Assembly (NCBI RefSeq): GCF_016735615.1
Contig: NZ_JAERSF010000002.1
Location: 310,001 to 374,000 of the forward strand
Source: Flavobacterium tagetis
GTDB lineage: Bacteria; Bacteroidota; Bacteroidia; Flavobacteriales; Flavobacteriaceae
DNA length: 64,000 nucleotides
Direction of reading: 5' to 3'
Each line of letters opens with the position of its first letter. Positions within the stretch are counted from its first letter, which is position 1. Below the pieces are notes generated by a model. It was not told the origin of the DNA, did no database searches, and worked only from the letters and a program-made list of their open reading frames with translations. The position numbers were made by a program, and so were the translations under genes. Below, piece by piece: positions 1 to 8,125 of this stretch.

Positions 1-174
1 AGCTTTTGTAATATCGTTATCAGAGAACTCTCCAAAATAAACAGAAATTTCCTGAGCTTTTCCTTTTGTGCCAGTTGCTTTAGTTTCGATCCAAAGGGCA
101 TGGGCAAAAAGCTGAGGTGCAGCAAAAAGCATTAGAAATAAAAAGCTTAGTGTTTTTAAAGTATTTGATTTCAT
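1..174 (-). CDS. DUF4198-like periplasmic protein, N-terminal fragment
   Basis: The gene starts at 174 and runs off the left edge of the window, so only about 58 codons are visible. They encode a signal peptide (MKSNTLKTLSFLFLMLFAAP) followed by a mature start FAHALWIETKATG. A mature N-terminus of the type HALWIE is typical of DUF4198 proteins, which often lie next to TonB receptors and are thought to help metal uptake at the cell surface. It lies downstream of two TonB siderophore receptors on the same strand and shares their operator-like palindrome, so a role in iron acquisition is inferred. A terminator separates it from the receptor, so it probably has its own promoter. Confidence 0.6.
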   Translation of the reverse strand, partial: MKSNTLKTLSFLFLMLFAAPQLFAHALWIETKATGTKGKAQEISVYFGEFSDNDITKA

Positions 175-210
175 AAGATCAAGTTTAAATTATTAGAATG
201 ATATTTTTTA

Positions 211-235
211 CAAATATAAGTCTTATTTAGAATAA
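211..235 (-). promoter_or_regulatory. Promoter with Fur-like palindrome, upstream of the DUF4198-like gene
   Basis: On the minus strand a TATATTTG element (211-218) matches the Bacteroidetes -7 consensus TAnnTTTG. Just upstream of it lies the palindrome TTATT-TAG-AATAA (223-235). The same palindrome occurs near the promoters of both neighbouring TonB receptor genes, so it is probably the site of a shared repressor such as Fur. Here it falls in the -33/-7 spacer rather than downstream of the -7 element. Confidence 0.5.
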
Positions 236-262
236 TTAAAAATAAAAGACATAAAAAAAAAA

Positions 263-296
263 CCTCGAAACCAATTATATTCTCTGGATTTCGAGG
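263..296. terminator. Bidirectional rho-independent terminator
   Basis: An 8-bp perfect stem (CCTCGAAA at 263-270, TTTCGAGG at 289-296) is flanked by an A-run on the left and a T-run on the right. It probably ends the receptor transcript arriving from the right on the minus strand. Confidence 0.75.
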
Positions 297-319
297 CTTT
301 TTTGTGATTTAAATTTTAT

Positions 320-2746
320 TTAGAATTTGTAAGCAAAACTTGCTACAACATTTCTAGGTTTTTGCGGATTTACCGTAGACCATCCTCCGTTGAAATAATC
401 TTTATTTGTTATATTATTTACATTTAAGCTTACGCGGAATTTACTTGTATTATAAAAAACCGATCCATTGATTACGGTATATTCAGGAAGAATAAATTTT
501 CCTGTTACCTCGCTGTCAAGAATAGCATTATCGCTAGCATAATTCCCTCCAAAACCAAGACCGAAATTTTCCAACGAGCCTTCATCAAATTTATAAGTTG
601 CCCAAAGATTGATTAAGTTTTTAGGACCAGCCCAAAAAGGTCTTTTGCCTTGATCTAACCAAACATTGTTTTCATCTCCTTTGGTAATTTTGCTGTCATT
701 ATAGCTATATCCAGCAATAATGCTTAGACCTTTTAATGGAGATGCATTAAGGTCAAATTCGAAACCCTTGCTTCTTGATTCGCCGCCTTGCGCACTATAC
801 ATTGGGTTGCTCGTTACTAAATTGGCTACATTTATGTCATAATAACTCATTGTAGCGGTTAATTTATTTGAGAATAAGTCGGCTTTAATTCCAGCTTCTA
901 ACTGATTAGCGTGTTCTGGTTCAAAAGTTTGAGATCGGATAAAATCTCCATTAGTATCATAAATAGCAGTTGGAGCAATATTTCTGAATCCGTTCATATA
1001 ATTGGCAAACACAGATAATTGATCTTTAATAGGCTGATAAACCAATCCAAATTTTGGAGATAATGCGGTTTGATTATAATTATCGTCACTCGTTTTGATA
1101 TTACCTTCTGTATCAAAATAATCTACTCTTAAACTTGCCATCGCTAAAAACGTTTCAGTAATATTCAATACATCTGAAGCATAAGCACTGTAAGTTGCAT
1201 CTTTAGAATTATAATTTGGACCTGCTTCTCCGGCCAATAATTGATCGACAGAAGTTTGAGACAGATTGTAAGGATTCTGGTCGTCAAGCTGTCTTACTTC
1301 GCCTTGAGCGGTAATATTGTACAATTTTCCATAACCAGAGCCTCCAAAAATCTGATTTCTAGCATAGTAATCTAAACCAACTACTAGACGATTTCTCATG
1401 TTTCCGATCTTGAAATCTCCAATAAAATTTTGCTGAATATCTGTAGTTGCAGTTTGCGAATTTTCTTTTGTAATCCAAAAACCAAAATCGCGGTTTCCAT
1501 CTTCATTATCATAAATATAAGAATAATACCCTTTTGATTTTGAAGAGGTTCTTGAAAGAACCGTTTGTGATGTCCACTGCTCAGAAATCTTATAAGTCAT
1601 TTGTCCTTGTAAATTGAATCTCGGATTTTTCATCGCAAGATCGTTGCTGTAAAAAGACAAATCGGTATTATAATTTAAATCGGCTAAATCTTTAAATTGT
1701 AATGGTGCATCTCTTCCTAAAAACAGCATCGAAGGCGTTGTTTTTTCTTCTGCCATAAATTCGGTATTAATAAGGAAAGATAGTTTGTCGTTTACCTTGT
1801 AAGAAAGGGAAGGAGCGACAAAAATAGAAGTGCGGAATCCTGCATCCTGAAAACTGTTTTCAGTCTGATATGCCGCATTAATTCTAAAAAGAACATCATT
1901 GTTATCGTCTAACGGAGTATTGAAATCGGCTGTCACTCTGTTTAAACCAAAACTGCCGGCAAGATATGATATTTCGCCTCCAAAACCGTTGTATGGTTTT
2001 TTGGTTACGGTATTAATTAATCCGCCATAACTTACCAAACTGCTTCCAAACAAAGTTCCAGAAGGCCCTTTAATGACCTCAATTCTTTCGATATTTGCAG
2101 GATCCAATGTTCCGCTGGTTACGCCAGGTAAACCATTTACGATATTAGCCTGAACTTCAAATCCGCGAAGGGAGTAATAAGAACCTCCATCACCGCCGCG
2201 CCCTGTAGATTCCCATAATTTTTGAATTCCAGGAACATTTTTCAAAGCGTCTTCATAATTGGTTATGGCCTGTTCTTTCATCAATTCAGATGAAACGATA
2301 TTGTAAACCTGAGGATTTTCGACATTTTTAAGAGGCATTTTCGAAACATAGGTACTTTGTTTCGGGAAAGCTTTTTTGTTATTGCTAATAATAACTTCTT
2401 TCAATTGTTTATTTGAAACAGTCAACTGTAAATTGAGATTTGTTGTTTCATTAGAAGTAACATTTACCTGCTGTTCTAGCGTTTCGTATCCTGTTAATGT
2501 AACTTGTAAAGTGTAAGTGCTTGGTTTAACACGATTAAATTCAAAAGTGCCATCTTCGTTGCTGACGGTGCCGTATTTTGAATTTTTTAGGATGATATTA
2601 ACTCCAACGGCAAGTTCGCCATCTGAAGTTGTTATTAATCCTTTAATTTTCCCTGAGTTTTGCTGTGCAAAAATAGTACAGCTAAAAAATAGCAATAAAC
2701 AGATTTTCATAAGAAGCTGTTTATTGCTGACATTTGAATAATTCAT
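320..2746 (-). CDS. TonB-dependent siderophore receptor
   Basis: This 808-residue outer-membrane receptor has a signal peptide (about 1-27, ending FSCTIFAQ). A carboxypeptidase-regulatory-like beta-sandwich follows (about 32-110), then a plug (about 135-250) with the receptor motifs NIERIEVIKGPSGTLFGSS and GGLINTVTKKP, and a 22-strand-type barrel ending in the aromatic terminus FAYKF. The C-terminal NNITNKDYF motif is typical of the FhuA-type siderophore receptor family. It should import ferric siderophores using TonB-ExbBD energy. It is a diverged tandem paralogue of the next gene upstream. The substrate cannot be told from sequence. A Fur-like palindrome overlaps its expected transcription start. 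Confidence 0.9.
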   Translation of the reverse strand: MNYSNVSNKQLLMKICLLLFFSCTIFAQQNSGKIKGLITTSDGELAVGVNIILKNSKYGTVSNEDGTFEFNRVKPSTYTLQVTLTGYETLEQQVNVTSNETTNLNLQLTVSNKQLKEVIISNNKKAFPKQSTYVSKMPLKNVENPQVYNIVSSELMKEQAITNYEDALKNVPGIQKLWESTGRGGDGGSYYSLRGFEVQANIVNGLPGVTSGTLDPANIERIEVIKGPSGTLFGSSLVSYGGLINTVTKKPYNGFGGEISYLAGSFGLNRVTADFNTPLDDNNDVLFRINAAYQTENSFQDAGFRTSIFVAPSLSYKVNDKLSFLINTEFMAEEKTTPSMLFLGRDAPLQFKDLADLNYNTDLSFYSNDLAMKNPRFNLQGQMTYKISEQWTSQTVLSRTSSKSKGYYSYIYDNEDGNRDFGFWITKENSQTATTDIQQNFIGDFKIGNMRNRLVVGLDYYARNQIFGGSGYGKLYNITAQGEVRQLDDQNPYNLSQTSVDQLLAGEAGPNYNSKDATYSAYASDVLNITETFLAMASLRVDYFDTEGNIKTSDDNYNQTALSPKFGLVYQPIKDQLSVFANYMNGFRNIAPTAIYDTNGDFIRSQTFEPEHANQLEAGIKADLFSNKLTATMSYYDINVANLVTSNPMYSAQGGESRSKGFEFDLNASPLKGLSIIAGYSYNDSKITKGDENNVWLDQGKRPFWAGPKNLINLWATYKFDEGSLENFGLGFGGNYASDNAILDSEVTGKFILPEYTVINGSVFYNTSKFRVSLNVNNITNKDYFNGGWSTVNPQKPRNVVASFAYKF

Positions 2747-2771
2747 GGTATTTCTTTTTTTTGGTTTGTTT

Positions 2772-2827
2772 TTTATTTAGAATAAATTAAAACAGGGCAA
2801 AAATATAAATTATAATTTCTTGAACAA
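2772..2827 (-). promoter_or_regulatory. Promoter with Fur-like palindrome for first TonB receptor
   Basis: Reading the minus strand: TTG (2825-2827), a 19-nt spacer, TATTTTTG (2798-2805), then the perfect palindrome TTTATT-TAG-AATAAA (2772-2786) 12 nt further on. This is a near-ideal Bacteroidetes promoter with an operator over the start of transcription. The arrangement is the same in front of the second receptor. Confidence 0.65.
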
Positions 2828-2882
2828 CGAAAGAGCGAATGTTTTTGTAAACTATAAATGCTTGATTTTTTATTCTTTAAAA

Positions 2883-2914
2883 GATAAAGCCATTCGTTTT
2901 CGAATGGCTTTATC
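2883..2914 (-). terminator. Strong hairpin after second TonB receptor gene
   Basis: A 14-bp perfect stem (2883-2896 with 2901-2914) closes on a TTTT loop just after the stop of the receptor gene at 2927. On the minus strand it is followed by a short T-run. Confidence 0.75.
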
Positions 2915-2926
2915 TGGCGTAGAAAA

Positions 2927-5245
2927 TTAAATTCTTATTGTTAAGTTAACTAAGAAGTTTGCAGGAGTTTGAGCCATTCCATAAGAATCCCAATACTTTG
3001 TATTTGTCAGGTTGTTAAATTTAACACCAAGTCTCCATACTGGTCTGTCATAAAATACAGTTGCACTATAAATTGAATAAGAAGGAGCATAAAAACTTTC
3101 ATCTTCAAATTTATACTGTTTGTCTACATAGTTTCCTCCAAAACCAAACCCTAAATTCTTTAGTGTGTTTTGAAATTTATACGAAACCCAAAAATTGACA
3201 ACATTTTCTGGTGCACCGCTAGCCTTGTTGCCTTCAATGGAAGGATCGGACGATTTAACGATACGATTGTCATTATAAGCATAACCAGCCGTTAGGTTTA
3301 AGCCGTTTATTGGATTGGCAATAAATTCAAAATCAATTCCTTTACTTACTTGTTTTCCGTCCTGAATATTATATCCATCAGGATTTGTTCTTGTAGCATT
3401 ATCAATTGTAATGTTGTAGTAGCTAATTGTTGTACTTAATTTTTTATTGAATGCTTCTACTTTTACACCGCCTTCATATTGATTAGCATAAATTGGCTTT
3501 AAAATTAATATTGATCCGTCTGGCTGATTTACAGGTCCAGCATTTTGGAAGCCATTCATGTAATTTCCAAATAAGGAAACTTGTTCTTTAACCAATTCAT
3601 AAACCAAACCTAATTTTGGAGACAAAGCAGTTTGGTTGTAGCCCTCTGAATCTTCGATTTTTTTCTGAACAAAATTATCCAGACGAAGACTTATCATTGC
3701 AGACAAACGATCTGTAAAACTAACTACATCTGATGCATAAACACTGAAAGTCTGTTCATTTGGAACACCAAATTGCATTTCTTTCAATTTTGGATCTACA
3801 TCGCTTTTTCGAATTGGTTGGAAATCTGTCGTTACATCAATTTCATCTAATACCAGTGTTGTAGCATATTTAAATGTTCCTTTTGTAAATCTGTAATTAA
3901 TACCTGCTAAGAGTTTATGTTTAATGCTTCCTGTAGAAAATTCGCCATTAATATTTTCTTGAAAATTCGTGAAGTTATTATGAATTGGCCCAAAACGCGA
4001 TACCATTCTTTGAACTTCTGTTGGCGATTTCCATGAAGTGTAGTATTGATAACTATGATCGACACGTTCGTCTACTAGTGAGAACAATGTTGTAGATTTC
4101 CAGTTATCAGAAATTTTATATTCTGCTTGAGCAAATATTTTAGGAGAAGTCGTTTTAGCATCAAGATCATCTGCAAATAAACTCGTTCTGTAATCTACTT
4201 TTAGATCTGTTGGGTTGGTAAGTCCTGCTGCATAAGAGCGCCCGTAAGTAGGACGGGTATTATTGGTATTAAAAATCTCTGTGTCTAGACTCAGTGTTAA
4301 TCTGTCGGTTGCTTTATAAATAATGCTTGGCGCAAATAAGACTGTTTTATTAAAGCCATAATTTAAGAAGCTATTTTCTGTATTTGCCGAAGCGTTCATT
4401 CTAAACAAAACCTTTTTGTTCTGAGTCAAAGGCATATTAAAATCTACCGCAACGCGCTGTAGTCCAAAGCTTCCTCCTGTATAAGATATCTCTGTTTTGC
4501 TAGTTTCAAAAGGTTTTTTGGTAACCAAATTTACAACCCCTCCAAAAGAAGAAACAGAAGAGCCAAACAAAGTTCCAGAAGGGCCTTTTAGCACCTCGAT
4601 TCGCTCGGCATTATCAATTGAGATTGAGCTTCGTCCTGAAAGAGTTTCCATACCGTTTCGTGCGTTGACACCGGTACTGAAACCTCTAAAACTAATCTCA
4701 AGTCCGCCCGAAGGATATATTTTTGAGATTGCGCCCGTAGCATTTTGAACCGCGCTTCTTATGTCTACCGCAATTTGCTCTTGTAATAGTTCTTTGTGAA
4801 TAACATTGTAAACCTGAGGATTTTCAAGGTTCTTTAGTGGCATTCTGGCAACATAATCGGTCTTTTTTGATAAATTGCTTTTTTTGCCATTTACAACCAC
4901 TTCATTCAATTCCTTATTAGAAACCTTTAATTGTAAATTAGTGGTAATAGTTTCATATTCAGTAACAATTATTTCTCTTTCAAGAGTTTCATAGCCCGAT
5001 AGAGATACCTGTATAATATAGGTGCTGGGTTTTACTCTGTTAAAATCAAAACTGCCATCATCATTAGAAACGGTGCCGTATTTAGTATTTTTAAGAATAA
5101 TATTTACACCGGCAGCAGCATCGCCGTCTGAGGTAGTAATAGTTCCTTTAATTTTTCCGTGGTTTTGTGCAAAGGCAGATAAAAACGAAAATAAAAAACT
5201 GATAGAAAATAGAAAACGCGTAGTTTTCAAACTGAGGTAATTCAT
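2927..5245 (-). CDS. TonB-dependent siderophore receptor (tandem paralogue)
   Basis: This 772-residue receptor has the same architecture as the gene downstream of it: signal peptide ending SAFAQ, carboxypeptidase-regulatory-like domain (about 30-110), plug (about 135-250) with NAERIEVLKGPSGTLFGSS, and a C-terminal barrel with NNLTNTKYWDSYG. The N-terminal domains of the two receptors are nearly the same (GKIKG.ITTSDG, VNIILKN.KYGTVSN), while the plugs and barrels differ much more. This points to an old duplication followed by a change of ligand. The barrel ends LTIRI rather than with an aromatic residue. It has its own promoter and terminator, so the two receptors are separate transcription units. 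Confidence 0.9.
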   Translation of the reverse strand: MNYLSLKTTRFLFSISFLFSFLSAFAQNHGKIKGTITTSDGDAAAGVNIILKNTKYGTVSNDDGSFDFNRVKPSTYIIQVSLSGYETLEREIIVTEYETITTNLQLKVSNKELNEVVVNGKKSNLSKKTDYVARMPLKNLENPQVYNVIHKELLQEQIAVDIRSAVQNATGAISKIYPSGGLEISFRGFSTGVNARNGMETLSGRSSISIDNAERIEVLKGPSGTLFGSSVSSFGGVVNLVTKKPFETSKTEISYTGGSFGLQRVAVDFNMPLTQNKKVLFRMNASANTENSFLNYGFNKTVLFAPSIIYKATDRLTLSLDTEIFNTNNTRPTYGRSYAAGLTNPTDLKVDYRTSLFADDLDAKTTSPKIFAQAEYKISDNWKSTTLFSLVDERVDHSYQYYTSWKSPTEVQRMVSRFGPIHNNFTNFQENINGEFSTGSIKHKLLAGINYRFTKGTFKYATTLVLDEIDVTTDFQPIRKSDVDPKLKEMQFGVPNEQTFSVYASDVVSFTDRLSAMISLRLDNFVQKKIEDSEGYNQTALSPKLGLVYELVKEQVSLFGNYMNGFQNAGPVNQPDGSILILKPIYANQYEGGVKVEAFNKKLSTTISYYNITIDNATRTNPDGYNIQDGKQVSKGIDFEFIANPINGLNLTAGYAYNDNRIVKSSDPSIEGNKASGAPENVVNFWVSYKFQNTLKNLGFGFGGNYVDKQYKFEDESFYAPSYSIYSATVFYDRPVWRLGVKFNNLTNTKYWDSYGMAQTPANFLVNLTIRI

Positions 5246-5273
5246 TATTATTTTAAATTGGTTTATAATTAAT

Positions 5274-5329
5274 TTTATTTAGAATAAATAAAAACAATGC
5301 AAATGTAGAAATTAAAATAACTTTAACAA
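5274..5329 (-). promoter_or_regulatory. Promoter with Fur-like palindrome for second TonB receptor
   Basis: Minus strand: TTG (5327-5329), a 19-nt spacer, TACATTTG (5300-5307), then the palindrome TTTATT-TAG-AATAAA (5274-5288). Spacer length and the 12-nt offset of the palindrome match the first receptor exactly. Confidence 0.65.
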
Positions 5330-5461
5330 TTTTATTTTTTTATCATTTAGTATTGAAATTGTTAAATGTTGATTTTATAGCAATTAATCAGAATTCTTGT
5401 TTAAAGTTGTAGTGTGATAAACTTTAAAAAGGTTTAATTTTGCAGTCTGAAAAATGACTTC

Positions 5462-6622
5462 ATGATTTTACCATTCTTTAAAAAGATTCAAAATACGCCT
5501 CGAGGATATCGTATTGCCAATACCGTTTTTTTCTTTCTTTCTGGTTTTGGCTATTCTTCTTGGGTTTCGAGAATCCCACATATACAAGCCCAACTGAAAC
5601 TCTCTGAAGCCGAATTCGGAGCTGTTTTATTTGCTTTTCCAATCGGTTTAATGTTAACAATGCCTTTTACAGGAAAACTGTTAAATAAATACAGCAGCCG
5701 TTATATCATGCTGCTTGGAGCGGTAATGTTTAATGTTGCATTGTCTTTGCCAGGTTTAGCAGCATTTGTTTGGCAGTTGGTCATCATACTTTTATTCTTC
5801 GGAGCTTCCCGTAATATTTTCAATTTATCTATAAATGCACAATCTCTTGAAGTGCAGAAACTATATCCAAAATCTATTATTACGCGTTTTCATGCGGTTT
5901 GGAGTATTGCCGTTTTCTCGGGTGCGGGATTAGGTTATGTAATGGTGACACAGAAAATTGCACCATCACATCATTTATTGGGAGTGAGTATTTTTATGTT
6001 GGCACTGACGGCTTGTTTTTACCCAATGAGTATTCACAACGAACCTGTTCCAGTAAAGAAGAAGTTCTTCTCAATGCCAGAAAAAAATCTGATAAAATTT
6101 GCCATGATCTGTTTTGTGTCAATGGCTTGCGAAAATACGATGTATGATTGGAGCGGAATTTATTTCGAAAATATCCTAAAAGCTTCTCCAAAATTAACCA
6201 GTGCCGCGTTTGTGTTTTTTGCTTCGGCGGTAACTTTAGGACGCATTTTTGGCGATTATGGCGTAATGAAATTTGGAACTAAAAAAATCCTGCTTTATAG
6301 CGGAATCTTAATCACAGCTGGTTTCGGACTTTGCTTTATTTTGCCGTATGCTTATCCTACTATTTTTGGTTACGTTTTAATCGGATTTGGAGTTTCTTGC
6401 GTAGTTCCGTTAGTTTTTAGTATTGCCGGAAGATCTTCAAAATTAAGCAGCGGTTCTGCCTTAACTTCAATATCTACAATTGGTTATTTAGGATTTTTAT
6501 TGGTTCCGCCAATGGTTGGTTTTATCTCTGAATATCTAAGCATGAAATGGGCGTTTCTTATTATGGCGCTTCTAGGTATTCTGATGATTTTTATGGTGAA
6601 TAAAATCGGGGAGAATGAGTGA
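5462..6622 (+). CDS. MFS transporter, YbjJ-like
   Basis: A 386-residue inner-membrane protein with about 12 hydrophobic segments, a normal length for the major facilitator superfamily. The N-terminal FFFLSGFGYSSWVSRIPHIQ and the first-loop motif GKLLNKYSSR resemble the YbjJ branch of bacterial MFS proteins, whose substrates are mostly unknown. A TAATTTTG promoter element lies about 20 nt before the start. The gene stands alone, divergent from the receptor block, and lacks the iron-type palindrome, so I do not link it to iron uptake. Confidence 0.75.
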   Translation: MILPFFKKIQNTPRGYRIANTVFFFLSGFGYSSWVSRIPHIQAQLKLSEAEFGAVLFAFPIGLMLTMPFTGKLLNKYSSRYIMLLGAVMFNVALSLPGLAAFVWQLVIILLFFGASRNIFNLSINAQSLEVQKLYPKSIITRFHAVWSIAVFSGAGLGYVMVTQKIAPSHHLLGVSIFMLALTACFYPMSIHNEPVPVKKKFFSMPEKNLIKFAMICFVSMACENTMYDWSGIYFENILKASPKLTSAAFVFFASAVTLGRIFGDYGVMKFGTKKILLYSGILITAGFGLCFILPYAYPTIFGYVLIGFGVSCVVPLVFSIAGRSSKLSSGSALTSISTIGYLGFLLVPPMVGFISEYLSMKWAFLIMALLGILMIFMVNKIGENE

Positions 6623-6638
6623 TTTTTTTAAGTTGCTA

Positions 6639-6656
6639 TCCCGATAGCTATCGGGA
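6639..6656. repeat. 18-bp perfect palindrome in intergenic repeat
   Basis: The sequence TCCCGATAGCTATCGGGA lies just after the MFS gene and leads into a phrase (actaagatgctgaggttctaag) whose variants recur near 10495, 26890 and 57890. It belongs to a set of dispersed intergenic repeats and may act as a terminator. Confidence 0.5.
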
Positions 6657-6709
6657 CTAAGATGCTGAGGTTCTAAGGTTTTTACATTTAGATCTTTTTT
6701 CTTTGAAAA

Positions 6710-7078
6710 TTATGGATAAATATATCGCACAATTTCTCGTTTCTCACTATCATAAAAATAACCGTCATTAGAGAATTCATTGACTAAATCAATTTTATAG
6801 TTTTCATTAATATGATTAAGGATTTGCAAGAAAGAAATTAAAGTCTTTCTAGTATATCTGCAATTAATGTAAAATAGCTCTTTTTCAACCTGATTTTCTA
6901 TGCAATAAAACCTAAAATCGAAAGTGGTGTTCATTGATTGTTCTATTCGATTGTATTTAAAAATAAAAGAAGTAATTCCGCTTTGAATTAAATCGATTAA
7001 AAAAGCTCGGGTTTCATTGTATTTGCTAAAGCCATTCCATAGTTCACTCCCAATGGTATTTAATTTTATGTCTGACAT
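6710..7078 (-). CDS. Hypothetical protein, 122 aa
   Basis: A soluble protein of 122 residues with no signal peptide or membrane segment. It is mixed alpha/beta in appearance and has no motif I recognise. Its start overlaps the end of the next gene upstream by 35 nt, so the two are probably translated from one message. Coding potential looks real: low-complexity runs are absent and the frame is clean. Function unknown. Confidence 0.5.
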   Translation of the reverse strand: MSDIKLNTIGSELWNGFSKYNETRAFLIDLIQSGITSFIFKYNRIEQSMNTTFDFRFYCIENQVEKELFYINCRYTRKTLISFLQILNHINENYKIDLVNEFSNDGYFYDSEKREIVRYIYP

Positions 7079-7400
7079 CAGATGGTTTTTTAGGATTGAT
7101 GTATAATACTATTTTGCGATTGAAATTATAAGTTGCAAACCTTATCGGAATCTGCCCTTGATAGGTATGTTTTTCATCATTAAAAGTATATTCTATAATT
7201 GGCGCATAATACGTTTTGGATACTTCTGGATTGCTTGAGCTTCCCGTAGCATCTCGCCACCTTATCCTTTCTTCAAAGCGAATTATTTTGCTTTCAAGAG
7301 GTATAAAGGATTTTGGAATAAACGAATACTTTAAATATAGGATACCATTAACTAAAATAATAAGCCCCAAAAAAGAAAAAACAAGTATAATAAACCACAT
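7044..7400 (-). CDS. DUF3592-like membrane protein
   Basis: A 118-residue protein with one N-terminal membrane helix (about 2-24) and a beta-rich domain. The features are those of DUF3592: an internal YAPIIEYTFNDEKHTYQG segment and a C-terminal LYINPKKPSDV, matching the usual V.Y.Y...G and .YNP..P pattern. DUF3592 proteins are small envelope proteins of unknown role. It overlaps the 122-residue gene and lies 10 nt from the lipoprotein gene upstream. A second DUF3592-like gene is at 10544. Confidence 0.6.
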   Translation of the reverse strand: MWFIILVFSFLGLIILVNGILYLKYSFIPKSFIPLESKIIRFEERIRWRDATGSSSNPEVSKTYYAPIIEYTFNDEKHTYQGQIPIRFATYNFNRKIVLYINPKKPSDVRHKIKYHWE

Positions 7401-7410
7401 TTAGAAATAA

Positions 7411-7887
7411 TTATTTTTTAGTCATCACAAACTTCTCAGAACTCGGTTTTCCATTCAAATTCCCAGAAATCTCTGCAGTTAAAGTATTATTTGCCCCTTT
7501 TGTATAAGTGATTTTTTGTGGATAATCGTGTTTCGGATTTTCGAAAACCAATTTTTGTTCTGTTTCAGAAGTAGAAGGGAAGAAAACCGGTTTATCGTCG
7601 TTTTGCCCTTTTACAGTTGCTTTGTAAGTAAGTGTTTCGCCTAGCTGTGCTAAAACAATAGTTTCAAAATGCAAAGTGTCTTTTCCTTTAATGAAATAAG
7701 AAGAAGCGCTGAAAGTACTGTCGTTTAACTTTTGCCAGTTTTCAGATAAAACTCCTTCTGGAGACGTATTTTCCCAGTTTCCGATTAGCCAATCGGCTTT
7801 TTTGATTTTGTCTTTTTCTACTGTTTCTTTTTTCTGGCAGGAAACTGCGGCTAATACAAGTGCTAAAAGAGTAATTTTCTGAAGCAT
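7411..7887 (-). CDS. DUF6265-like lipoprotein
   Basis: A 158-residue lipoprotein with signal peptide and lipobox LAAVSC (lipidated Cys about residue 17). The mature part begins with ADWLIGNWEN and has FENPKHDYPQKITY towards the end, the landmarks of DUF6265, a lipocalin-like beta-barrel family common in Bacteroidetes. It probably sits in the periplasm or outer membrane and may bind a small hydrophobic ligand; this is inference from fold. It is the first gene of a short minus-strand run (7887 to 6710). Confidence 0.65.
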   Translation of the reverse strand: MLQKITLLALVLAAVSCQKKETVEKDKIKKADWLIGNWENTSPEGVLSENWQKLNDSTFSASSYFIKGKDTLHFETIVLAQLGETLTYKATVKGQNDDKPVFFPSTSETEQKLVFENPKHDYPQKITYTKGANNTLTAEISGNLNGKPSSEKFVMTKK

Positions 7888-7940
7888 ATTTTTTTGATAT
7901 TTTGGTTTGGTAATATGTTACTAAAGTATGAAATTTTTTT

Positions 7941-8118
7941 TAGCCACGAATTCACGAATTTTTATTTAAATGCAGTAATGATGGTTTGCGATGAATTTTA
8001 CATATTTAAAATCTGTAATAATCTGCTCAAATCTGAGTGAAATAAATTAAAGCTTTCGTGGAATTCGCGACAAATAAAACATCCAGTATATCAATAAAAA
8101 TTCGTGAATTCGTGGCTA
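7941..8118. repeat. Inverted repeat with 20-bp arms, downstream of topB
   Basis: The 20-bp arm TAGCCACGAATTCACGAATT (7941-7960) is matched by its exact reverse complement at 8099-8118, with 138 nt between. The same 20-bp arms occur as a tight hairpin at 59966-60017. This is a dispersed flavobacterial intergenic repeat that probably folds at the 3' end of the topB message. Confidence 0.7.
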
Positions 8119-8125
8119 AAAAAAA

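Noticed and set aside
313..326. TTTATTTAGAATTT next to the stop of the first TonB receptor, a partial match to the Fur-like palindrome
   Set aside because: Right arm is not matched and it lies at the 3' end of the gene, away from any promoter. Probably chance in AT-rich DNA.
320..5245. Possible recombination hot spot between the two TonB receptors
   Set aside because: Similarity is clear only in the N-terminal domain at the protein level; I see no long identical DNA segment to support it.
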